A stretch of 64,000 nucleotides of DNA from Pedobacter aquae (lineage in GTDB: Bacteria > Bacteroidota > Bacteroidia > Sphingobacteriales > Sphingobacteriaceae), in contig NZ_CP043329.1 of NCBI RefSeq assembly GCF_008195825.1, positions 124,001-188,000 on the forward strand. Reading direction: 5' to 3'. The stretch's first letter is position 1; each line of letters starts with the position of its first letter. Shown piece by piece: positions 45,235-55,627 of the stretch. The notes below the pieces were generated by a model. That model had not been told where the DNA came from and did no database searches. It saw nothing but the letters and a program-made list of their open reading frames with translations. A program made the position numbers and the translations under genes.

Positions 45235-46485
45235 TTAATGAGCTGCTGTAAGTTTTAAGTTTTCTATTTTGATGTTTTTAATAGCGAAATATAAGACCAT
45301 CAATAGGCAAACTGCTGGTATGGTATAAGCTATTTGTATATTGCTGATGTCTGATACGGCACCCATAATCACCGGGAAAACTGCACCACCTACGATAGAC
45401 ATAATCACCAACGATGAGCCGTCTTTTGTTTTGCTTCCTAAACCTCTTACGCTTAAAGCAAAAATGGTAGGGAACATAATAGAAAGGAAGAATTGTACGG
45501 CTGTAAGTGCGTAAATGGTAAACATACCCGATGTAAATACAGCTACCAATAAAAGTAAAATAACAATGATGGTATAAGCAGCAAGTAATTTTGGCGGAGT
45601 GATAAACCTCATCAAGAAAGTACCTGCAAACCTGCCAATCATAAAGCCTAATAAAGCACCAGATAAATAATAAGCTGCTGAAACTTCATTAATACCTACT
45701 ACATAACCACAAAAACGTATAAAGAAACTACTGATACAAACTTGTGCTCCAACATAGAAGAATTGGGCCATAACGCCTTGGATCAAGTTTTTTTCTTTGA
45801 AAATAGAACCCTTAGTTTCTAAAGAGTCATCTTCTTTTATTTCTGGAAGATGCGTTCTCCATAAAAATATAGCGACCAGCAATACCACTATCCCAATCAC
45901 CATAAATGGTAATTGTACAGATGCTGCTTCCTGCTGTAAAAAGCTATCTATTTCGGCAGGAGATAAGCTACTTTGCGTATCGGCACTAAATTCTTTTCCT
46001 GATAGGATGAAACGCCCGCCTATGGCCGGAGCTAAGAAAGCTGCTAAACCATTAAAAGATTGCGCAAAATTAAGACGTTGTGTGCCTGTGGCAGGGTCGC
46101 CCAAAACCGTCATATAAGGGTTTGCTGCAGTCTCTAGAAAAGTTAAGCCGCTAGCAATGATAAATAATGCCGCTAAAAAGAATACAAAAGAACGTGTTTC
46201 TGCTGCCGGATAAAATAAGAATGCACCAATGGCAAACATCATTAAACCGAAAATAATACCGCCTTTATAGCCAAAGCGCTTCATAAATTTACCTGCCGGG
46301 ATAGCAAATAGGAAATAAGCGATATAAGAGGCAGAGTCTATAAAAGCAGATTGTGTGTCTGTTAACTGACAAGCTTTTTTTAAGTGAGGGATAAGAATAG
46401 GATTGAGGTTTAAAGCAAAACCCCATAAAAAGAATAGCGAGGTAATTAAAATTACCGCAAATAAAGGTTTGTTGTTTGATTTCAT
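45235..46485 (-). CDS. fucP: FucP-type sugar:proton symporter (MFS)
   Basis: 416 residues, 12 membrane helices. FucP signatures: LFFLWGFALNLNPILIPHLK, SASYIAYFLFAIPAGKFMKR, GLTFLETAANPYMTVLG and LNFAQSFNGL. It imports L-fucose or a related 6-deoxy or aldose sugar. First gene of the operon fucP, reductase, lactonase, dehydrogenase; its -7 element is at 46515-46522 with an operator next to it. Confidence 0.85.
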   Translation of the reverse strand: MKSNNKPLFAVILITSLFFLWGFALNLNPILIPHLKKACQLTDTQSAFIDSASYIAYFLFAIPAGKFMKRFGYKGGIIFGLMMFAIGAFLFYPAAETRSFVFFLAALFIIASGLTFLETAANPYMTVLGDPATGTQRLNFAQSFNGLAAFLAPAIGGRFILSGKEFSADTQSSLSPAEIDSFLQQEAASVQLPFMVIGIVVLLVAIFLWRTHLPEIKEDDSLETKGSIFKEKNLIQGVMAQFFYVGAQVCISSFFIRFCGYVVGINEVSAAYYLSGALLGFMIGRFAGTFLMRFITPPKLLAAYTIIVILLLLVAVFTSGMFTIYALTAVQFFLSIMFPTIFALSVRGLGSKTKDGSSLVIMSIVGGAVFPVIMGAVSDISNIQIAYTIPAVCLLMVLYFAIKNIKIENLKLTAAH

Positions 46486-46514
46486 TTTTTTTGAAGGTTA
46501 TAATAGGTTATGAA

Positions 46515-46522
46515 CAAATATA
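46515..46522 (-). promoter_or_regulatory. Bacteroidota -7 element, TATATTTG, for fucP
   Basis: Exact TAnnTTTG on the minus strand, 29 bases before the fucP start. The LacI-type palindrome begins 8 bases upstream of it, in the promoter spacer. Confidence 0.5.
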
Positions 46523-46530
46523 GCCTATTG

Positions 46531-46542
46531 GAAATCGATTTC
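46531..46542. promoter_or_regulatory. LacI-family operator candidate
   Basis: GAAATCGATTTC is a perfect 12-base palindrome with a central CG, as LacI-family operators have. It lies between the divergent fucP and lacI-type genes and inside the spacer of the fucP promoter, so binding should block transcription. Confidence 0.65.
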
Positions 46543-46585
46543 TAAAATATTCTTTCATTTTTTTTAAACTGTTTTATGTAGTTTT

Positions 46586-47626
46586 ATGGCTATCGTTCCC
46601 ATGGCCAAAAGAGAAAAGAGAATTACCATTTATGATTTAGCAAAATCATTAAACATTGCACCATCGTCTGTATCTAAGGCGTTAAATAATTCGCATGCCA
46701 TTAGCAGTAAGATTAAGAAAATGGTGGAAGATAAAGCCAAAGAGCTTAATTATGTCCATAACACCAATGCTGCTAATTTAAGACGGGGTTTTACCCGTAT
46801 TATTGGGGTTATTGTGCCTAAAATAAATGAGTCTTTTTTTGCCAATATTATTGCCGGGATAGAAAAAGGTTGTGTGCAGCATGAGCATAGTTTAATTATT
46901 TGCCAAACCGAAGAGTCTTTAGAAAAAGAAGTAAATGCAGTACAAACCTTAATTAGGCAAAATGTAGATTGTATTTTAATCTCTTTATCTCTAGAGACAC
47001 AATCTACAGCGCATCTGGAAGAAATCAAGAATAATCACATTCATTTTATACAATTTGATAGGGTATCACCAGCTATAGAGAGCTATACTGTTGTGAATGA
47101 TAATGCAGCAGCAGCTTATCAAGCGGTAGCGCATTTAGCTAAACAAGGTTATCAGAAGATAGCGTATTTTGGTGGTCCTGCCCATTTAAATCTTTATCAG
47201 GAAAGAAAACTGGGGTATAAAAATGCACTTAAAGATTTAGGCTTAACCTTTAACCAGGCTTTTGTTAAAGATGAAATTATTTCTAAAGAAAATGGTTTAC
47301 AAGAAGCTTTACGTTTGCTTCAGGCTGATGTTAAACCCGATGCTTTTTTATGTACTTCTGATTATGTTTCTTTAGGCGTTTTAGAAGCCTTAAAAACGCT
47401 AAACTTAACATCTCCAAAAGATATTGGCATTATAGGTTTTGCCAATGAGATGTTTACCCAATTGATAGCACCTTCCTTATCATCAGTAAATCAATTCAGT
47501 TATGAAATGGGCCAACAAATTGCCGAGCTTTATTTTAACGAAGTGATGAAGAATAAGGAAAATGAGGAGCTAAAATCTGTTAAAGTAAAAACAGAAATTG
47601 TTCAGCGAGCGTCATCAAGTAGGTGA
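46586..47626 (+). CDS. LacI-family transcriptional regulator of the sugar locus
   Basis: 346 residues. HTH at about 12-40 (RITIYDLAKSLNIAPSSVSK, ALNNSHAIS) with the hinge helix NAANLRRGF, then a periplasmic-binding-like sensor domain (VIVPKINESFFANIIAGIEK, DIGIIGFANEM). ATG 46601 is an alternative start. Divergent from fucP with a shared operator, so it very likely represses the operon until the sugar or an intermediate binds. Confidence 0.88.
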   Translation: MAIVPMAKREKRITIYDLAKSLNIAPSSVSKALNNSHAISSKIKKMVEDKAKELNYVHNTNAANLRRGFTRIIGVIVPKINESFFANIIAGIEKGCVQHEHSLIICQTEESLEKEVNAVQTLIRQNVDCILISLSLETQSTAHLEEIKNNHIHFIQFDRVSPAIESYTVVNDNAAAAYQAVAHLAKQGYQKIAYFGGPAHLNLYQERKLGYKNALKDLGLTFNQAFVKDEIISKENGLQEALRLLQADVKPDAFLCTSDYVSLGVLEALKTLNLTSPKDIGIIGFANEMFTQLIAPSLSSVNQFSYEMGQQIAELYFNEVMKNKENEELKSVKVKTEIVQRASSSR

Positions 47627-47915
47627 TTCATAAAAGCCTATAAAAACGTTAAGCCCCAAACCGGGGAGGAGTGGAGCTTAAACTAACCAATTATAAACCT
47701 AATTTTTATGATAGGAAAACCTAAAAATGTAATAAATACTTTGTTTATTACGATGGTGTAAAATTAACACTAACGCTTGAAGTAATTGTCATGATATTGT
47801 CATGAGCATATAATGCTTTTGTTACATAAATATGTTTTTACGGTTAAAAAAGCGTTTTTTGCACTTAAACATTACTTGAAAAAGCTTAAATTAGCGTTCA
47901 TTTTTACACCATTTT

Positions 47916-50774
47916 ATGAAAGGAAGTTCTTCATTACTAGTTCTTTTTCTGCTTATGAGCGTTTTAACGTCTCTAGCAGATGACAAGTTGAAGAATAGGA
48001 AGTTTAAACTTCCTGCAGGTGTAAGCTCCAAAGATTATATTCCCAATAGTTTAATCATTAAATATAAAAATATCAGTACCGCTACCAGCCGTTCTGTAGA
48101 AAACAAACTGATGGTAGGCAAGCAAAGGGTACAATTTGTAAAGCACCAGCCTGTTTTAAAAGTAAATTATCTTTATGAGCTTCCTTTACAGAAGCAACTT
48201 GCTTTAGATAAAGCTGGTGTAAATAAAATTTATGAGCTTGAATATCGTTCATCTGCACCTATAGAAGATGTTATCAATGTTTTATTAGAACAAGAAGAGG
48301 TAGAATATGCCGAGCCAAGGTATATTTACCATACCACTAATGCACCTAACGATCCTATTTTTATACAAGGATTTCAAAATAACCTTTTACAAGTAAAAGC
48401 CCTTGAGGGATGGGGTTTACAAAGTTCTGCTAATGGGCAAATTATTGCCATTATAGATTCTGGGGCAGATTTAGAGCATGAGGATTTAGCTGCAAACCTT
48501 TACCTTAACACCAACGACCCTATCAATGGGATTGATGATGATGGAGATGGCTATATAGATAATTACAGAGGATGGGATTTTGTTGGTGCTTCTTTTACTG
48601 GCGGTAGAGCGGATAATAATCCTGATATTCCAGCGGATAGCTTAGACCACGGGATGCATGTGGCAGGGATAGCAGCAGCGGTAACCAATAATGCTAAAGG
48701 TGTTGCTAGTATTTCCAGAGATGCAAAGCTGATGATTTTAAAAGCCGGCTCTGATGATAATGCTACCGCAATTTATAGAGGGTACGAAGCTATTTTATAT
48801 GCTGTAAATAAAGGCGTTAAAATTATCAATTGCTCTTGGGGAGGCCCTGGCTTTAGCTCTTTTGGGCAAGATATTATAAACTTTGCAGTAAGCAATGGCT
48901 CTTTGGTGATAGCTGCTGCGGGTAATAGTGGAAGAGAAGGTTTAGACTATCCGGCAGCTTACAAAGGTGTTTTGGCCGTTGCAAATGTAAATGCTAATGA
49001 TGTTAAGGCAGCTAGCTCTAGCTATGGCTTTGATGTGGATATTGCTGCGCCGGGGCAAAATTCTTTTAGTACCATTAACGGGAATGCTTATAGTGCAAAA
49101 TCAGGGACATCTATGGCTACACCTTTGGTATCAAGTGCAGCCGCTTTGGTTGCTGCAAAATACCCTACTTTATCTGGGGTAGCCATTGGCGAGATATTAA
49201 GATTAAGTGCTGATGATATCAATTTGGTAAGTGGCAATGCTAGTTATCAGAATAAATTGGGTAAAGGAAGACTTAATGTGTTGAAAGCCTTACAAAATGC
49301 CTCATACGTAGCAATAAGGAAGCAAAATATTGTTATACAAGATAATTCTAATGGGATTTTAGCTGCCGGAGATACGGTAAATATGGCTATAGATTTAAAG
49401 AGCATTCTAGGAAATGTAAATAACTTAAGCGTGACATTGCATTCTGATAATTCGGATGTTGAGGTTATTACGCCTACCTTAATATTAAATAGTTTAAATG
49501 AGTTAGAAGTAAAACGTTTAGGTTTTTTTAAAATATTCTTATCGCCACAAACCCAAGAAAATAGAGAAATTACTTTCACTTTAAAGTATCAGGCTGTGGG
49601 TTATCAGGATGAGGAGTATTTCTCTTTAAGGGTAAACTTAGATTATCTTAATATCAATCATAATCAAATTGCTACCACACTAACCAGTAATGGAAGGGTA
49701 GGTTTTAGTTCAGACGATGCAGAGAATGGCGTGGGCTTTGTTTATCAGAATAAAAACTTGTTATACGAAGCCTCTTTAATGATAGGTAATAGCGCTACCA
49801 GAATTTCAAACAATGCCCGTTCACCACAAGTAGGCAGGGCAGAGGAAGATTTTCTAAAAATATCAAGACCTATAAAAGATAATACCAATACAGAAGCTTT
49901 AGAAGCTTTCGCTACTTTTAATGATTATGGCTCTAACAGTCCTTTAGATGTAGAGGTGGTAAACAGGCAGATAGCTTATCCTAACTCTCCTGATGATAAA
50001 TATGTTTTGGTAGATTATATCATTAAGAATAAAAGTATTGTGCCCTTAAATGGGATATATGTTGGCTTATTTTGCGATTGGGATATAGAAGCTAGCGATA
50101 AAAACGTAGTTAAATATCGTCAGGATGAAGCTTTAGCTTATACCTATTCCCTTAATCCGGGTAATCCTTATGCGGCTGTGAAAGTGTTAAACACAGATGC
50201 AGGTATTCAGTTTTATCCTATGTCTTACCAATTGTCTGGAGATATTTTAGAAGATGATTCTTTTACAAAAGAAGAAAAATTCACCACCCTTAGCAGCGGA
50301 ATTTTTAAAACCGAGTTGGGCGAAAGTTTGGATGGCTTAGATGTGATGTATACCATTGGGGCAGGACCTTATAATATTGCCTCTGGCGATTCTGTGCAAG
50401 TAGCCTTTGCATTTATAGCTGGAGATAACGTCAACGATATTCTTGCTTCTGCTGATGCGGCATCCCAAAAGTTTAGAAACATACAATTGGTAGTGCCCGA
50501 ACCTATTGTTAGGTTTAAAGTTTCTCAGAATTATCCTAATCCTACAAGAAGTAATACAAATTTTGATGTTTTTTTACCCGAGGCTGGTGCTGTAAGTGCA
50601 GATTTATTTGATATTGGCGGCAGAAGGTTAAAGAATATTTACAATAACCCAAGTTTAAATGCGGGTAAGCATCGTATAGCTACCCAGGTTGATGATTTAA
50701 GTACCGGTATCTACTATGTTGAATTCCGTTATCGGGAAAGTAGGGAAATCGTTAAAATTATTGTGACTCGATAA
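47916..50774 (+). CDS. Secreted subtilisin-like S8 protease with T9SS sorting domain
   Basis: 952 residues. Signal peptide 1-20, a propeptide-like region, then the S8 domain with D181 (IAIIDSGADLEHED), H245 (DSLDHGMHVAGIA) and S399 (KSGTSMATPLVSSAA). A β-rich middle follows, and the end is a type A sorting domain (SQNYPNPTRSNTNFDVFLPE). Exported to the surface or medium through T9SS. Long A/T-rich leader upstream; it ends one base before the convergent tdk stop. Confidence 0.93.
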   Translation: MKGSSSLLVLFLLMSVLTSLADDKLKNRKFKLPAGVSSKDYIPNSLIIKYKNISTATSRSVENKLMVGKQRVQFVKHQPVLKVNYLYELPLQKQLALDKAGVNKIYELEYRSSAPIEDVINVLLEQEEVEYAEPRYIYHTTNAPNDPIFIQGFQNNLLQVKALEGWGLQSSANGQIIAIIDSGADLEHEDLAANLYLNTNDPINGIDDDGDGYIDNYRGWDFVGASFTGGRADNNPDIPADSLDHGMHVAGIAAAVTNNAKGVASISRDAKLMILKAGSDDNATAIYRGYEAILYAVNKGVKIINCSWGGPGFSSFGQDIINFAVSNGSLVIAAAGNSGREGLDYPAAYKGVLAVANVNANDVKAASSSYGFDVDIAAPGQNSFSTINGNAYSAKSGTSMATPLVSSAAALVAAKYPTLSGVAIGEILRLSADDINLVSGNASYQNKLGKGRLNVLKALQNASYVAIRKQNIVIQDNSNGILAAGDTVNMAIDLKSILGNVNNLSVTLHSDNSDVEVITPTLILNSLNELEVKRLGFFKIFLSPQTQENREITFTLKYQAVGYQDEEYFSLRVNLDYLNINHNQIATTLTSNGRVGFSSDDAENGVGFVYQNKNLLYEASLMIGNSATRISNNARSPQVGRAEEDFLKISRPIKDNTNTEALEAFATFNDYGSNSPLDVEVVNRQIAYPNSPDDKYVLVDYIIKNKSIVPLNGIYVGLFCDWDIEASDKNVVKYRQDEALAYTYSLNPGNPYAAVKVLNTDAGIQFYPMSYQLSGDILEDDSFTKEEKFTTLSSGIFKTELGESLDGLDVMYTIGAGPYNIASGDSVQVAFAFIAGDNVNDILASADAASQKFRNIQLVVPEPIVRFKVSQNYPNPTRSNTNFDVFLPEAGAVSADLFDIGGRRLKNIYNNPSLNAGKHRIATQVDDLSTGIYYVEFRYRESREIVKIIVTR

Positions 50775-51332
50775 TTATTCAGAAGTATGGTAGCAAACGC
50801 GGCAACGTGGTTCGTAGCTTTCTTTTTCGCCTAAAAGTACTTTATTGGTGTTTTCTATCAATCTATAGCTGTAAAGTGCTGGTCCGCCACACCTAACACA
50901 AACCGCTTGTACTTTGGTAACTTCTTCGGCTATAGCCATTAAAGCGGGCATAGGGCCAAAAGGTTTGCCGGTAAAATCCATATCTAAACCGGCTACAATC
51001 ACCCTAACACCTTTATTAGCAAGTTTTACGCAAACATCTGGCAATTCATCGTCAAAAAATTGAGCTTCATCAATACCCACAACTTGTGTATTGCTGCCAT
51101 ACAATAAAATAGCCGAAGAATGATCAACCGGAGTTGAGGGGATAGAATTTAAATCGTGAGATACAACAGCAACTTCATCATATCGGGTATCTGTTTTAGG
51201 CTTAAAAATTTCTACTTGTAGTTTTGCAATTTCTGCCCTTCTTAATCTTCTAATTAACTCTTCTGTTTTACCAGAAAACATAGAACCACAAATAACTTCT
51301 ATGCTTCCTCCCAATTCGCTTTTTCTTTTCAA
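50775..51332 (-). CDS. tdk: Thymidine kinase
   Basis: 185 residues. P-loop [28 protein letters not shown], the lasso region and zinc cysteines CVRCGG and PRCRVC. Type II thymidine kinase of the salvage pathway. It shares its upstream region with the acidic protein gene on the other strand. Confidence 0.95.
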   Translation of the reverse strand: MKRKSELGGSIEVICGSMFSGKTEELIRRLRRAEIAKLQVEIFKPKTDTRYDEVAVVSHDLNSIPSTPVDHSSAILLYGSNTQVVGIDEAQFFDDELPDVCVKLANKGVRVIVAGLDMDFTGKPFGPMPALMAIAEEVTKVQAVCVRCGGPALYSYRLIENTNKVLLGEKESYEPRCRVCYHTSE

Positions 51333-51404
51333 GATACCGTTTTTAATGATATAATTATTTGCTTCTGAAAACGTTCAGAAAAACGAATATCAGAATTTTA
51401 ATGT

Positions 51405-51412
51405 TATTTTTG
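51405..51412 (+). promoter_or_regulatory. Bacteroidota -7 element, TATTTTTG, with upstream inverted repeat
   Basis: Exact TAnnTTTG 45 bases before the 51458 start. A 7-bp inverted repeat TTCTGAA/TTCAGAA lies at 51363-51380 between tdk and this element and could bind a regulator of either gene. Confidence 0.4.
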
Positions 51413-51457
51413 AACGAGTATTTACCAACATCGTTCAGCCGAGAAATATAAATCAAT

Positions 51458-52447
51458 ATGATGAATAAGCAGGAGATTTTAAAGAAAATAGGAAATATTA
51501 TTCAAGAGTTAAATGAACAACATCAATACCTTAGTCAGGTTCAAAAGATAAATATTCTTGAGTTAGAGTTATTTACCGCTAATGCTGATTTCCTGATAGA
51601 CCATATAGAAATATTAAAAAAACTGAACGATACTAAACTTTGGCAAGAAGATACGGCTAATGCGGCTAAACCAGTTTCAGTAGAGCCAGCTCCTGTAATA
51701 GAAAATTCCAAACCTGTTGAACTTGTATTTGAGCCCGAAGCTCAAGAGGAAGAAGTTCCCGAAGAAGCCTATACACCCGAAGAGCCTGCTATGCCGGTAT
51801 TCAAATTTTCTTTTGATGAACCAGAGCCTACCGAAATGGTTTTTGATTTTGAAAAGAAATTGGCTGTAGATGAGGTTTTTGATAGAGTACTAACCGAAGA
51901 AGAGCAACGTGTTTTAGCAGAGAAGCAACAAGCTTTAGCACCTATTGCAGCGCCAGAAGCGCAAACATTTGATGTAGTAGAGGAGGAGGATACCCTAATG
52001 GAAGAGGAAGAGGTTGAGCCTTTTATCATTCAGCATGATACACCAGAAGAAATTGTAGAAGAGCCTGTTCAAACAGCACCGATAGAAATTTTCCAAGCTT
52101 CAACTCCTATAGACAAAATAACGCCGACAGAAACAGAAAAACCAAAATCTTTAAATGAGGTTTTGTCTGCCAGTAGAGAGAGTTCTAGTTCTAATTTATA
52201 TAGTAAGCCTGTTGCAGATTTAAAAGCATCAATATCTCTGAATGATAAAATGATGTTTATAAAAGAGCTTTTTAATGGCTATAATTTAGCTTATAGCGAG
52301 GCTATAGAGATTTTAAACAGGTTTGATAATTTTGAAGCTGCTGATAATTTCCTAATGAAAAACTATGCAGATAAAAATAACTGGGCGCAAAAACAGGAAG
52401 TTGTAGACCGTTTATATGAAATTTTAAACAGGAAGTTTAAGAGTTAA
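51458..52447 (+). CDS. Acidic hypothetical protein, 329 residues
   Basis: Residues 1-65 are helical (ILELELFTANADFLIDHIEI), 66-240 are a disordered, very acidic Glu/Pro-rich stretch (EEVPEEAYTPEEPAMPVFKF), and 245-329 form a helical C-terminal domain (LNDKMMFIKELFNGYNLAYS, EAIEILNRFDNFEAADNFLM). Likely cytosolic. Its 3' end overlaps the convergent rodA gene by 11 bases. I know of no assigned function; the layout suggests an adaptor with two folded ends. Confidence 0.65.
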   Translation: MMNKQEILKKIGNIIQELNEQHQYLSQVQKINILELELFTANADFLIDHIEILKKLNDTKLWQEDTANAAKPVSVEPAPVIENSKPVELVFEPEAQEEEVPEEAYTPEEPAMPVFKFSFDEPEPTEMVFDFEKKLAVDEVFDRVLTEEEQRVLAEKQQALAPIAAPEAQTFDVVEEEDTLMEEEEVEPFIIQHDTPEEIVEEPVQTAPIEIFQASTPIDKITPTETEKPKSLNEVLSASRESSSSNLYSKPVADLKASISLNDKMMFIKELFNGYNLAYSEAIEILNRFDNFEAADNFLMKNYADKNNWAQKQEVVDRLYEILNRKFKS

Positions 52448-53704
52448 TTCCCATTCGGTTAGCATCAAGTTTAAGTAGGATAAATAGAAGTATCGTAAAA
52501 CTGATTAAAGAAGAGCCTCCGTAACTTAAAAATGGTAGGGGTATACCTATAACAGGCATCAAACCAATAGTCATGGCGATGTTGATAAAGAAGTGGCAAA
52601 ATAAAATACAAGCTACAGAATAGCCGTATATCCTGTTAAAAGAAGAACGCTGTCTTTCTGCCAATACCACTATCCTGAGTAATAAAACCAGATAGATAAG
52701 AATAACCGTAAAGCTGCCTATAAAGCCCCATTCTTCGCCCACCGTACAAAAAATAAAATCGGTACTTTGCTCTGGCACAAAGTTGAATTTGGTTTGAGTG
52801 CCTTGTAAATAACCTTTCCCTAGCAAGCCACCGGAGCCAATAGCAATTTTAGATTGGTTTACGTTATAACCTGCACCTCTTAAATCTGTTGAGATACCTA
52901 ATAAAATATCTATCCTGCCCTTTTGGTGAGATTTCAAAACGTTATTGTAAACGAAATCTACGCTAAACATAAAGATGATGGAGAGCACAAAGCCAGCTAT
53001 AAAGGTGGTAATCAGTTTTCTGTTTTTTGATACTTAAAGATAAGCAATCCCGTGAGGGCAATTAAAGCTAAACTTACCATCAACTTTCCAAAGAGTAGCG
53101 TGGTAACGAATAGAATAATCATTAAGACTCCGGAAATAAGGTAATAGGGAGAAAGTCCTTCTCTATAGAGCACCAAAATTAAAGAGCCAAATACCATAGC
53201 AGATCCTGTATCTGGCTGTAGCATAATCAAGAACATGGGAAGCCCTAAAATAGCAGCACAGGCTACTTGAGTTCTAAAATCAGTAAGTTTAAAATTTCCT
53301 GAGCTTAAATATTTGGCTAAGAGCAAACAAGACGACCATTTGGCGAATTCAGAAGGTTGAAGCCTAAAACTTCCAATAGGTATCCATGCTTGGTTACCAC
53401 CTACATTTCTTCCTATCACTAAAACGATGATTAAAAGAATAATGGTGATACCATAAAAAACAGGAGAAAAGGTACTGAAGAATTTAGCATCCATCAAAAG
53501 GATAGCCGTACCGGTCACAATTGCCACGATGATAAATATCAACTGCTTACCAAAATTGGTATTCATATCAAAGATGGATACGGCTTCATCAGTGAAAACA
53601 GCGGCATAAATATTAAACCAGCCAATAGCCATTAATAGCAAGAAAAGTAAGATGGTAAAACCATCTACATTAAAGAAAAAGCTACGGTTATGGTTATTGT
53701 TCAT
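52437..53704 (-). pseudogene. rodA: Rod shape-determining glycosyltransferase RodA, frameshifted
   Basis: The N-terminal frame (53704 to a stop at 53012) has FNVDGFTILLFLLLMAIGWF and RNVGGNQAWIPIGSFRLQPS; the C-terminal frame (52988-52437) has FVPEQSTDFIFCTVGEEWGF and GIPLPFLSYGGSSLISF, both SEDS signatures. They join if the A6 run (T6 on plus, 53023-53028) had one more base, giving 422 residues as expected. RodA polymerises lateral-wall peptidoglycan with PBP2. The ATG at 53704 overlaps the mrdA stop by 11 bases. A broken rodA next to a broken mrdA would be hard to tolerate, so an error in the sequence is likely. Confidence 0.85.
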
Positions 53705-55627
53705 CTTTCTTACTGGTAATATTGGCACTTACAGGTATTGTATTGCTTGTAGCTGGTTTGCTGTTGGTGCTGTCTTTTTTAACACCTGGTCTGATAATTT
53801 TCTTTTGACCGGGTAATAAATTGGCTTTAAGAATTCTTTCTGTATAATATTTTGGTCTGCTGATAGAATCCCTAAGGTATTTTTCTATCATTAAACTGGC
53901 AATTGGTGCCGACCATGTAGAGCCAAAACCAGCATTTTCTACCACTACGGCAATAGCAATTTTAGGGTTATGGCGTGGCGCAAAAGCCACAAATACAGAG
54001 TGGTCTGCTCCGTGAGGATTTTGTACAGTACCTGTTTTACCACAAATTTCTATATCAACAATCTTAGAAAAATAACCTGTTCCTCCGGGGCGTTTACAAC
54101 CCTACTCATACCTTCAATGACAGGGTCAAAATATTTGGGGTCTATACCTGCGCTATTTTTTATGGTATATTCTTCTTTAATAATTTTTTTATCGCCAATG
54201 GCTTTAATCAGGTGTGGTTTATAATAAAAACCTCTGTTAGCAACAATAGCCATCACATTTGCCATTTGCAGTGGTGTAATTCCTAGCTCGCCTTGTCCAA
54301 TAGATAAAGAAATGTTAAAGCCAGAGCCCCATTTAGTACTACCCCATCTTTTGGTGAAATAATCTGCCGTTGGGATTAAGCCATCTCTTTCGGCAGGTAA
54401 ATCAATACCTAATTCTGTACCTATACCAAATTTCATGACAGCTTCACGCCATCTGGTATAGGCTTTAAATGGTTTTAGGCCAGTTTTATCTATCATACGG
54501 TTATAAGCATATCCGTAATAAGTATTACAAGAACCTTCTATAGATTTTTCTAAGGCAATGGTGCCATGTACGTGTGTACAGCCCATGAAACCTCTAGCGC
54601 CATAACGGTAGCCACCTGGGCAATGGAAAGTAGTTTGAGCAGTAATAGCACCCATTTGCTGGGCTACTAAAGCATTTATAACTTTAAAGATAGAACCCGG
54701 CGGATACTCGGCTTGCGTTGGCCTGATAAACATCGGCTTGAAAGGGTCCTTTAAGAGCTTCATGTAATTGTTCCCTCTTTGGCGCCCTACCATTAAGTTA
54801 GGGTCGTATTTAGGGCTACTTACAAAAGCTAGAATTTCACCAGTAGCAGGTTCAATAGCTACTACGCTACCAATTTTATTGTTCATCAATTGTTCTCCGT
54901 ACAATTGTAACTCCTTGTCTAAAGATGAAATAAGCTTATCTCCGGCTACAGCCAAAGTATCATATTTTCCTTCGAAGAAGCTGCCCTGCTCTCTGTTATG
55001 CACATCAACCATGATGTTTCTAACACCTCTTTGTCCTCGTAGTAAATCTTCATAAGATTTCTCTATACCAGATTTTCCTATATAATCTCCTTGGGTATAA
55101 AAGCCATCATATTTTTCTATTTCTTTATCGTTAACCTCGCCAATATAGCCTAAGAATTGTGCCGCGGTAGAGTCTGGATAATAACGTACAGAACGAGCTA
55201 AAACATAAAAGCCACGAAATTGGAATTGCTTTTCTTGAAAAGCAGCATAAGTTTTGGCAGAAAGCTGTTTTTCAAATAAAGACGCTCGGTAGGGCGAGTA
55301 ATTGTTGGCTTTCTTATATTTCTTATCGAATTCTTTTTTAGTGATATCAATTAAGCGACAGAATTCTACCGTATCAAATGGTTTTACCTGTTTAGGGATA
55401 ATCATTAAATCGTAAACAGGCTCATTTTGTACCAATACTTTTTCATTTCTGTCTAAGATAATCCCTCGGGCAGGGTATATAATAAGTTTTCTAAGTACGT
55501 TATTATCTGCAGATAATTTATAACGGTCATCCATAACCTGGATGTAAAACAGACGAGCCAGTAAAACCAAAGCTGTTATAATAAATAAGCCTTGGATAAT
55601 GTATCTACGAGTGAAAAAACTGTTCAT
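53694..55627 (-). pseudogene. mrdA: Penicillin-binding protein 2, frameshifted near the KTG motif
   Basis: The main frame (55627-54050) has the N-terminal membrane helix (YIIQGLFIITALVLLARLFY), the PBP dimer region, and the active-site YPPGSIFKV. The second frame carries KTG (EICGKTGTVQNPHGADHS) and ends at 53694 with a Pro/Ser/Lys tail. One missing G in the CCCCGG stretch (54085-54090) explains the change; the repaired protein has 644 residues and reads VVNAPGGTGYFSKIVDIEIC. PBP2 cross-links lateral-wall peptidoglycan with RodA. Fourth gene of mreBCD-mrdA-rodA. Confidence 0.88.
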
